A program made the position numbers and the translations under genes. The notes under the pieces are model-generated. The model saw only the letters and a program-made list of their open reading frames with translations. It searched no databases and had not been told where the DNA came from. A stretch of 64,000 nucleotides of DNA from Diorhabda sublineata (taxonomy: Eukaryota; Arthropoda; Insecta; Coleoptera; Chrysomelidae): NCBI RefSeq assembly GCF_026230105.1, contig NC_079479.1:16379734-16443733 (forward strand), given 5' to 3'. Positions 54,501 through 64,000 of this stretch are shown here, piece after piece. Positions within the stretch are counted from its first letter, which is position 1; each line of letters starts with the position of its first letter.

Positions 54501-56290
54501 CATTTGAAGTCGAATTTCAACATTTCTTATATTTTTGAATGAGTTTGTATCTGACTTTGTCAGATATCGTCGATTTACATTCATTAAAGCCCATTGAAGT
54601 CGATTCTCACTTTGTGTTGATTGAAAATTTTCAAAGTCTATCTTCCTCATTTAAAGTCGAATTTCAATATTTCTCATATATTTAAATGAGTTCGCATCTA
54701 ACTTTATCAGATATCGTCGATTTACATTCATTGAAGCCCATTGAAGTCGATTCCCACTTTGTGTTGATTGAAAATTTTCAAAGTCTATCTTCCTCATTTG
54801 AAGTCGAATTTCAACATTTCTTATATATTTGAATGAGTTTGTATCTGACTTTGTCAGATATCGTCGATTTACATTCATTGGAGCCCATTGAAGTCGATTG
54901 TCACTTTGTGTTGATTGAAAATTTTCAAAGTCTATCTTTCTCATTTGAAGTCGAATTTCAACATTTCTTATATATTTGAATGAGTTCGCATCTAACTTTG
55001 TCAGATATCGTCGATTTACATTCATTGAAGCCCATTGAAGTCGATTCTCACTTTTTGTTGATTGAAAATTTTCAAAGTCTATCTTCCTAATTTGAAGTCG
55101 CATTTCAACATTTCTCATATATTTGAATGAGTTTGTATCTGACTTTGTCAGATATCATCGATTTACATTCATTGAAGCCCATTGAAGTCGATTCTCACTT
55201 AGTGTTGATTGAAAATTTTCAAAGTCTAGCTTCCCCATTTGAGGTCTAATTCCAACATTTCTTATATTTTTGAATGAGTTTGTATCTGACTTTGTCAGAT
55301 ATCGTCGATTTACATTCATTGAAGCCCATTGAAGTCGATTCCCACTTTGTGTTGATTGAAAATTTTTAAAGTCTATCTTCCTCATTTGAAGTCGAGTTTC
55401 AACATTTCTTATATTTTTGAATGAGTTTGTATCTGACTTTGTCAGATATCATCGATTTACATTCATTGAAGCCCATTGAAGTCGATTCTCACTTAGTGTT
55501 GATTGAAAATTTTCAAAGTCTAGCTTCCCCATTTGAGGTCGAATTTCAACATTTCTTATATTTTTGAATGAGTTTGTATCTAACTTTATCAGATATCGTC
55601 GATTTACATTCATTAAAGCCCATTGAAGTCGATTCTCACTTAGTGTTGATTGAAAATTTTCAAAGTCTAGCTTCCCCATTTGAGGTCGAATTTCAACATT
55701 TCTTATATTTTTGAATGAGTTTGTATCTGACTTTGTCAGATATCGTCGATTTACATTCATTGAAGCCCATTGGAGTCGATTCTCACTTTGTGTTGATTGA
55801 AAATTTTCAAAGTCTATCTTCCCCATTTAAAGTCGAATTTCAACATTTCTCATATATTTAAATGAGTTCGCATCTAACTTTATCAGGTATCGTCGATTTA
55901 CATTCATTGAAGCCCATTGAAGTCGATTCCCACTTTGTGTTGATTGAAAATTTTCAAAGTCTATCTTCCTCATTTGAAGTCGAATTTCAACATTTCTTAT
56001 ATATTTGAATGAGTTTGTATCTGACTTTGTCAGATATCATCGATTTACATTCATTGAAGCCCATTGAAGTCGATTCTCACTTAGTGTTGATTGAAAATTT
56101 TCAAAGTCTAGCTTCTCCATTTGAGGTCGAATTTCAACATTTCTTATATATTTGAATGAGTTCGCATCTAACTTTGTCAGATATCGTCGATTTACATTCA
56201 TTGAAGCCCATTGAAGTCGATTTTCACTTTGTGTTGATTGAAAATTTTCAAAGTCTATCTTCCTCATTTGAAGTGGAGTTTCAACATTTC
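50660..56290. repeat. Duplicated block, offset 3822 bp then 3381 bp
   Basis: About 50660-51955 recurs as about 54482-55777, offset 26 monomers. Markers are CAATATTTCTC, CATTGGAGCCC (51053/54875), ATTTTTAAAGTC (51540/55362) and GTATCTAACTTTATC (51754/55576). To the right, about 52322-52900 matches about 55703-56281 at 23 monomers. Copy 1 therefore has three extra monomers near 51.6-52.4 kb, where a 441-bp tandem duplication is visible (51627/52068). Differences include GAGGTCTAATTCC near 55242 and GATCGAAAA near 51827. Confidence 0.8.
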
Positions 56291-57000
56291 TTATATATTT
56301 GAATGAGTTTGCATCTAACTTTGTCAGATATCGTCAATTTACATTCATTGAAGCCCATTGAAGTCGATTCTCACTTAGTGTTGATTGGAAATTTTCAAAG
56401 TCTATCTTCCTCATTTGAAGTCGAATTTCAACATTTCTTATATTTTTGAATGAGTTTGTATCTGACTTTGTCAGATATCGTCGATTTACATTCATTAAAG
56501 CCCATTGAAGTCGATTCTCACTTTGTGTTGATTGAAAATTTTCAAAGCCTATCATCCTCATTTGAAGTCGAATTTCAACATTTCTCATATATTTGAATGA
56601 GTTTGCATCTAACTTTGTCAGATATCGTCGATTTACATTCATTGAAGCCCATTGAAGTCGATTCTCACTTAGTGTTGATTGGAAATTTTCAAAGTCTATC
56701 TTCCTCATTTGGAGTCGAATTTCAACATTTCTTATATTTTTGAATGAGTTTGTATCTGACTTTGTCAGATATCATCGATTTACATCCATTAAAGCCCATT
56801 GAAGTCGATTGTCACTTTGTGTTGATTAAAAATTTTCGAAGTCTATCTTCCTCATTTGAAGTCGAATTTCAACATTTCTTATATTTTTGAATGAGTTTGT
56901 ATCTGACTTTGTCAGATATCGTCGATTTACATTCATTAAAGCCCATTGAAGTCGATTCTCACTTTGTGTTGATTGAAAATTTTCAAAGTCTATCTTCCTC
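53940..57000. repeat. Duplicated block, offset 2352 bp (16 monomers)
   Basis: About 53940-54648 recurs as about 56292-57000. Both contain CGTCAATTTAC, TATCATCCTC, CATTTGGAGTCG and the GATTAAAAATTTTCGAAG monomer in the same order. Differences noted are AAAGCCTATC near 56546 and CTTTCTCATTTGG near 54349. The right copy then runs into the unit carrying ATTTTTGTATGAATTTG (57031), related to 41.4, 45.7 and 46.9 kb. Confidence 0.8.
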
Positions 57001-58079
57001 ATTTGAAGTCGAATTTCAACATTTCTTATATTTTTGTATGAATTTGTATCTGACTTTGTCAGATATCGTCGATTTACATTCATTGAAGCCCATTGGAGTC
57101 GATTCTCACTTTGTGTTGATTGAAAATTTTCAAAGTCTATCTTCCTCATTTAAAGTCGAATTTCAACATTTCTCATATATTTAAATGAGTTCGCATCTAA
57201 CTTTATCAGATATCGTCGACTTACATTCATTGAAGCCCATTGAAGTCGATTCCCACTTTGTGTTGATTGAAAATTTTCAAAGTCTATCTTCCTCATTTGA
57301 AGTCGAATTTCAACATTTCTTATATATTTGAATGAGTTTGTATCTGACTATGTCAGATATCATCGATTTACATTCATTGAAGCCCATTGAAGTCGATTCT
57401 CACTTAGTGTTGATTGAAAATTTTCAAAGTCTAGCTTCCCCATTTAAAGTCGAATTTCAACATTTCTCATATATTTGAATGAGTTTGCATCTAACTTTAT
57501 CAGGTATCGTCGATTTACATTCATTGAAGCCCATTGAAGTCGATTCCCACTTTGTGTTGATTGAAAATTTTCAAAGTCTATCTTCCTCATTTGAAGTCGA
57601 ATTTCAACATTTCTTATATATTTGAATGAGTTTGTATCTGACTTTGTCAGATATCATCGATTTACATTCATTGAAGCCCATTGAAGTCGATTCTCACTTA
57701 GTGTTGATTGAAAATTTTCAAAGTCTAGCTTCCCCATTTGAGGTCGAATTTCAACATTTCTTATATATTTGAATGAGTTTGCATCTAACTTTGTCAGATA
57801 TCGTCGATTTACATTCATTGAAGCCCATTGAAGTCGATTCTCACTTAGTGTTGATTGGAAATTTTCAAAGTCTATCTTCCTCATTTGAAGTCGAATTTCA
57901 ACATTTCTTATATTTTTGAATGAGTTTGTATCTGACTTTGTCAGATATCGTCGATTTACATTCATTGAAGCCCATTGGAGTCGATTCTTACTTTGTGTTG
58001 ATTGAAAATTTTCAAAGTCTATCTTCCTCATTTAAAGTCGAATTTCAACATTTCTCATATATTTAAATGAGTTCGCATC

Positions 58080-58920
58080 TAACTTTATCAGATATCGTCG
58101 ATTTACATCCATTGAAGCCCATTGAAGTCGATTGTCACTTTGTGTTGATTGAAAATTTTCAAAGTCTATCTTCCTCATTTGAAGTCTAATTTCAACATTT
58201 CTTATATATTTGAATGAGTTTGTATCTGACTTTGTCAGATATCATCGATTTACATTCATTGAAGCCCATTGAAGTCGATTCTCACTTAGTGTTGATTGAA
58301 AATTTTCAAAGTCTATCTTCCTCATTTGAAGTCGAATTTCAACATTTCTCATATATTTGAATGAGTTTGCATCTAACTCTGTCAGATATCGTCGATTTAC
58401 ATTCATTGGAGCCCATTGAAGTCGATTTTCACTTTGTGTTGATTGAAAATTTTCAAAATCTATCTTCCTTATTTGAAGTCGAATTTCAACATTTCTTATA
58501 TATTTGAATGAGTTTGCATCTAACTTTGTCAGATATCGTCGATTTACATTCATTAAAGCCCATTGAAGTCGATTCTCAATTTGTGTTGATTGAAAATTTT
58601 CAAAGTCTATCTTCCTCATTTGAAGTCGAATTTCAACATTTCTCATATATTTGAATGAGTTTGCATCTAACATTATAAGATATCGTCGATTTACATTCCT
58701 TGAAGCCCATTGAAGTCGATTCCCACTTTGTGTTGATTGAAAATTTTCAAAGTCTATCTTCCTCATTTGAAGTCGAATTTCAACATTTCTTATATATTTG
58801 AATGAGTTTGTATCTGACTTTGTCAGATATCGTCGATTTACATCCATTGAAGCCCATTCAAGTCGATTGTCACTTTGTGTTGATTGAAAATTTTCAAAGT
58901 CTGTCTTCCTCATTTGGAGT
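58080..58920. repeat. Second diverged monomer patch
   Basis: Rare variants cluster here: TACATCCATTG (58105, 58850), CTAACTCTGTC (58374), CAAAATCTATC (58455), TCTCAATTTG (58575), CTAACATTATAAG (58668), ATTCCTTGAAG (58697) and CCATTCAAGTCG (58855). The mix resembles the 27.2-28.5 kb patch. No large duplication was found inside it. Confidence 0.55.
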
Positions 58921-59799
58921 CGAATTCCAACATTTCTTATATTTTTGAATGAGTTTGTATATGACTTTGTCAGATATCATCGATTTACATCCATTAAAGC
59001 CCATTGAAGTCGATTGTCACTTTGTGTTGATTAAAAATTTTCGAAGTCTATCTTCCTCATTTGAAGTCGAATTTCAACATTTCTTATATTTTTGAATGAG
59101 TTTGTATCTGAATTTGTCAGATATCGTCGATTTACATTCATTAAAGCCCATTGAAGTCGATTCTCACTTAGTGTTGATTGAAAATTTTCAAAGTCTATCA
59201 TCCTCATTTGAAGTCGAATTTCAACATTTCTCATATATTTGAATGAGTTTGCATCTAACTTTGTCAGATATCGTCGATTTACATTCATTGAAGCCCATTG
59301 AAGTCGATTCCCACTTTGTGTTGATTGAAAATTTTCAAAGTCTATCTTCCTCATTTGAAGTCGAATTTCAACATTTCTTATATATTTGAATGAGTTTGCA
59401 TCTAACTTTGTCAGATATCGTCGATTTACATTCATTGAAGCCCATTGAAGTCGATTTTCACTTTGTGTTGATTGAAAATTTTCAAAGTCTATCTTCCTCA
59501 TTTGAAGTCGAGTTTCAACATTTCTCATATTTTTGAATGAGTTTGTATCTGACTTTGTCAGATATCATCGATTTACATTCATTGAAGCCCATTGAAGTCG
59601 ATTCTCACTTAGTGTTGATTGAAAATTTTCAAAGTCTAGCTTCCCCATTTGAGGTCGAATTTCAACATTTCTTATATATTTGAATGAGTTTGCATCTAAC
59701 TTTGTCAGATATCGTCGATTTACATTCATTGAAGCCCATTGAAGTCGATTTTCACTTTGTGTGGATTGAAAATTTTCAAAGTCTATCTTCCTCATTTGA

Positions 59800-60993
59800 A
59801 GTCGAATTTCAACATTTCTTATATTTTTGAATGAGTTTGTATCTGACTTTGTCAGATATCGTCGATTTACATTCATTGAAGCCCATTGGAGTCGATTCTC
59901 ACTTTGTGTTGATTGAAAATTTTCAAAGTCTATCTTCCTCATTTAAAGTCGAATTCCAACATTTCTCATATATTTAAATGAGTTCGCATCTAACTTTATC
60001 AGATATCGTCGACTTACATTCATTGAAGCCCATTGAAGTCGATTCCCACTTTGTGTTGATTGAAAATTTTCAAAGTCTATCTTCCTCATTTGAAGTCGAA
60101 TTTCAACATTTCTTATATATTTGAATGAGTTTGCATCTAACTTTGTCAGATATCGTCGATTTACATTCATTGAAGCCCATTGAAGTCGATTTTCACTTTG
60201 TGTTGATTGAAAATTTTCAAAGTCTATCTTCCTCATTTGAAGTCGAGTTTCAACATTTCTCATATTTTTGAATGAGTTTGTATCTGACTTTGTCAGATAT
60301 CATCGATTTACATTCATTGAAGCCCATTGAAGTCGATTCTCACTTAGTGTTGATTGAAAATTTTCAAAGTCTAGCTTCCCCATTTGAGGTCGAATTTCAA
60401 CATTTCTTATATTTTTGAATGAGTTTGTATCTGACTTTGTCAGATATCGTCGATTTACATTCATTGAAGCCCATTGGAGTCGATTCTCACTTTGTGTTGA
60501 TTGAAAATTTTCAAAGTCTATCTTCCTCATTTAAAGTCGAATTCCAACATTTCTCATATATTTAAATGAGTTCGCATCTAACTTTATCAGATATCGTCGA
60601 TTTACATTCATTGAAGCCCATTGAAGTCGATTCCCACTTTGTGTTGATTGAAAATTTTCAAAGTCTATCTTCCTCATTTGAAGTCGAATTTCAACATTTC
60701 TTATATATTTGAATGAGTTTGCATCTAACTTTGTCAGATATCGTCGATTTACATTCATTGAAGCCCATTGAAGTCGATTTTCACTTTGTGTTGATTGAAA
60801 ATTTTCAAAGTCTATCTTCCTCATTTGAAGTCGAGTTTCAACATTTCTCATATTTTTGAATGAGTTTGTATCTGACTTTGTCAGATATCATCGATTTACA
60901 TTCATTGAAGCCCATTGAAGTCGATTCTCACTTAGTGTTGATTGAAAATTTTCAAAGTCTAGCTTCCCCATTTGAGGTCGAATTTCAACATTT
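59800..60993. repeat. Tandem 4-monomer duplication (588 bp)
   Basis: About 59800-60405 overlaps in register with about 60388-60993. Both contain CATTTAAAGTCGAATTCC (59940/60528) and GTCGAGTTTCAACATTTCTC (59508-60243/60831). Differences noted are GTCGACTTACATT near 60009 and one base near 60213. A related segment sits 735 bp earlier, near 59510-59640. Confidence 0.78.
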
Positions 60994-61499
60994 CTTATAT
61001 ATTTGAATGAGTTTGCATCTAACTTTGTCAGATATCGTCGATTTACATTCATTGAAGCCCATTGAAGTCGATTTTCACTTTGTGTTGATTGAAAATTTTC
61101 AAAGTCTATCTTCCTCATTTGAAGTCGAATTTCAACATTTCTCATATATTTGAATGAGTTTGCATCTAACTTTGTCAGATATCGTCGATTTACATTCATT
61201 GAAGCCCATTGAAGTCGATTCTCACTTTGTGTTGATTGAAAATTTTCGAAGTCTATCATCCTCATTTGAAGTCGAATTTCAACATTTCTCATATATTTGA
61301 ATGAGTTTGCATCTAACTTTGTCAGATATCGTCGATTTACATTCATTGAAGCCCATTGAAGTCGATTCTCACTTAGTGTTGATTGGAAATTTTCAAAGTC
61401 TATCTTCCTCATTTGAAGTCGAATTTCAACATTTCTTATATTTTTGAATGAGTTTGTATCTGACTTTGTCAGATATCATCGATTTACATCCATTAAAGC

Positions 61500-64000
61500 C
61501 CATTGAAGTCGATTGTCACTTTGTGTTGATTAAAAATTTTCGAAATCTATCTTCCTCATTTGAAGTCGAATTTCAACATTTCTTATATTTTTGAATGAGT
61601 TTGTATCTGACTTTGTCAGATATCGTCGATTTACATTCATTAAAGCCCATTGAAGTCGATTCTCACTTTGTGTTGATTGAAAATATTCAAAGTCTATCTT
61701 CCTCATTTGAAGTCGAATTTCAACATTTCTCATATATTTAAATGAGATCGCATCTAACTTTATCAGATATCGTCGATTTACATTCATTGAAGCCCATTGA
61801 AGTCGATTCTCACTTTGTGTTGATTGAAAATTTTCAAAGTCTATCTTCCTTATTTGAAGTCTAATTTCAACATTTCTCATATATTTGAATGAGTTCGCAT
61901 CTAACTTTATCAGATATCGTCGATTTACATTCCTTGAAGCCCATTGAAGTCGATTCCCACTTTGTGTTGATTGAAAATTTTCAAAGTCTATCTTCCTTAT
62001 TTGAAGTCTAATTTCAACATTTCTCATATATTTGAATGAGTTCGCATCTAACTTTATCAGATATCGTCGATTTACATTCCTTGAAGCCCATTGAAGTCGA
62101 TTCCCACTTTGTGTTGATTGAAAATTTTCAAAGTCTATCTTCCTCATTTGAAGTCGAATTTAAACATTTCTTATATATTTGAATGAGTTTGTATCTGACT
62201 TTATCAGATATCATCGATTTACATTCATTGAAGCCCATTGAAGTCGATTCTCACTTAGTGTTGATTGGAAATTTTCAAAGTCTATCTTCCTCATTTGAAG
62301 TCGAATTTCAACATTTCTTATATTTTTGAATGAGTTTGTATCTGACTTTGTCAGATATCGTCGATTTACATTCATTAAAGCCCATTGAAGTCGATTCTCA
62401 CTTTGTGTTGATTGAAAATTTTCAAAGTCTATCATCCTCATTTGAAGTCGAATTTCAACATTTCTCATATATTTGAATGAGTTTGCATCTTACTTTGTCA
62501 GATATCGTCGATTTACATTCATTGAAGCCCATTGAAGTCGATTTTCACTTTGTGTTGATTGAAAATTTTCAAAGTCTATCTTCCTCATTTGAAGTCGAGT
62601 TTCAACATTTCTTATATTTTTGAATCAGTTTGTATCTGACTTTGTCAGATATCGTCGATTTACATTCATTAAAGCCCATTGAGGTCGATTCTCACTTTGT
62701 GTTGATTGAAAATTTTCAAAGTCTATCATCCTCATTTGAAGTCGAATTTCAACATTTCTCATATATTTGAATGAGTTTGCATCTAACTTTGTCAGATATC
62801 GTCAATTTACATTCATTTAAGCCCATTGAAGTCGATTCTCACTTAGTGTTGATTGGAAATTTTCAAAGTCTATCTTCCTCATTTGAAGTCGAATTTCAAC
62901 ATTTCTTATATTTTTGAATGAGTTTGTATGTGACTTTGTCAGATATCGTCGATTTACATTCATTAAAGCCCATTGAAGTCGATTCTCACTTTGTGTTGAT
63001 TGAAAATTTTCAAAGTCTATCATCCTCATTTGAAGTCGAATTTCAACATTTCTCATATATTTGAATGAGTTTGCATCTAACTTTGTCAGATATCGTCGAT
63101 TTACATTCATTGAAGCCCATTGAAGTCGATTCTCACTTTGTGTTGATTGAAAATTTTCAAAGTCTATCTTCCTCATTTGAAGTCGAATTTCAACATTTCT
63201 CATATATTTGAATGAGTTCGCATCTAACTTTATCAGATATCGTCGATTTACATTCCTTGAAGCCCATTGAAGTCGATTCCCACTTTGTGTTGATTGAAAA
63301 TTTTCAAAGTCTATCATCCTCATTTGAAGTCGAATTTCAACATTTCTCATATATTTGAATGAGTTTGCATCTAACTTTGTCAGATATCGTCGATTTACAT
63401 TCATTGAAGCCCATTGAAGTCGATTCTCACTTAGTGTTGATTGGAAATTTTCAAAGTCTATCTTCCTCATTTGAAGTCGAATTTCAACATTTCTTATATT
63501 TTTGAATGAGTTTGTATCTGACTTTGTCAGATATCATCGATTTACATCCATTAAAGCCCATTGAAGTCGATTGTCACTTTGTGTTTATTAAAAATTTTCA
63601 AAGTCTATCTTCCTCATTTGAAGTCGAATTTCAACATTTCTTATATTTTTGAATGAGTTTGTATCTGACTTTGTCAGATATCGTCGATTTACATTCATTA
63701 AAGCCCATTGAAGTCGATTCTCACTTTGTGTTGATTGAAAATTTTCAAAGTCTATCTTCCTCATTTGAAGTCGAATTTCAACATTTCTCATATATTTAAA
63801 TGAGTTCGCATCTAACTTTATCAGATATCGTCGATTTACATTCATTGAAGCCCATTGAAGTCGATTCCCACTTTGTGTTGATTGAAAATTTTCAAAGTCT
63901 ATCTTCCTCATTTGAAGTCGAATTTCAACATTTCTCATATATTTAAATGAGTTCGCATCTAACTTTATCAGATATCGTCGATTTACATTCATTGAAGCCC
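61500..64000. repeat. Right-end monomers, mixed classes, array continues past the edge
   Basis: The TATCATCCTC variant recurs here (62431, 62725, 63019, 63313) and is otherwise seen only right of about 53.6 kb. ATTCCTTGAAG recurs near 61930, 62077 and 63254; the first two come from a tandem monomer pair with CTTATTTGAAGTCTAATTTC. GATTAAAAATTTTC appears near 61527 and, as TTTATTAAAAATTTTC, near 63584. The last landmark is at 63990 and the sequence stops inside a monomer, so the array extends beyond the window. Confidence 0.7.

Larger units (their letters stand above)
1..64000. repeat. 147-bp satellite array, about 436 monomers, probably centromeric or pericentromeric
   Basis: Every part of the window is a copy of one 147-bp unit in the same orientation. 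The landmark CATTGAAGCCC recurs at 109, 256 and onward to 63990. Adding back the observed deletions (64 bp) gives about 436 units. Adjacent units differ by substitutions at a handful to about a dozen positions, so identity is roughly 90-97% by eye. The consensus is about 31% GC. Most units carry one EcoRV site (GATATC), so digestion should give a 147-bp ladder; variants with GGTATC, AAATATC or CATATATC lose it. No gene, transposon or unique DNA interrupts the array. Satellites of 100-200 bp with higher-order repeats are the usual DNA of many plant and animal centromeres. That role is inferred here, not shown. A dispersed heterochromatic or subtelomeric satellite is the alternative. Confidence 0.97.

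Noticed and set aside
1..64000. CRISPR array
   Set aside because: There are no unique spacers between short repeats. The entire 147-bp unit is conserved and contiguous.
1..64000. CENP-B box in the monomer
   Set aside because: The motif needs TTCG followed by CGGG at fixed spacing. No CGGG was seen in the consensus or the variants examined.
1..64000. Inverted array segments or transposon insertions
   Set aside because: The landmark keeps one orientation and a predictable phase from 109 to 63990, leaving no room for insertions or inversions.

Overview
The whole window is one uninterrupted head-to-tail array of a 147-bp satellite. Stepping the landmark CATTGAAGCCC from 109 to 63990 gives about 436 monomers, all in one orientation. 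There is no gene, RNA gene, transposon, CRISPR array, telomeric repeat or unique sequence. A hand-built consensus is about 31% GC. Satellite arrays of this size, uniformity and higher-order structure are typical of eukaryotic centromeric or pericentromeric heterochromatin, and 147 bp equals the DNA wrapped in a nucleosome core. A monocentric plant is my best guess. I have a weak memory of a strawberry (Fragaria) centromere satellite of about this length, but nothing in the window proves the species or centromere function.

Length is held almost perfectly. The landmark phase drifts by exactly 64 bp across the window. One 91-bp monomer (56-bp deletion, 5401-5491) and eight monomers missing one base account for all of it. 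Sequence variation is therefore nearly all substitutions, which fall into recurring variant classes.

Layout: 0.7-4.4 kb holds a 14-monomer-offset duplication. 5.4-12.4 kb holds the truncated monomer and 7-, 15- and 17-monomer spacings. 14-20.3 kb is a young mosaic of a 5-monomer module (A) and a 7-monomer module (B) in the order A X A B A A B. 20.4-26 kb has 3-, 8-, 9- and 11-monomer offsets. 27.2-28.5 kb is a more diverged patch. From about 28.8 kb a different set of variants appears, and some left-hand variants stop. 29-57 kb is built of large recent duplications with offsets of 21, 26, 37, 8, 6, 26 and 16 monomers. 58-64 kb mixes diverged monomers with a 4-monomer tandem duplication. The picture is repeated unequal exchange or amplification between monomers in register.

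Since 147 is a multiple of 3, one minus-strand frame often stays open and produces apparent proteins of up to 811 residues made of 49-residue repeats. They are best read as artefacts, because stop codons and frame-breaking deletions recur and no unique sequence or gene structure is present. Nothing here is a protein-coding system. The interesting content is the satellite's architecture: fixed length, paired dyad symmetries in each monomer, nested higher-order repeats and traceable spread of single mutations.
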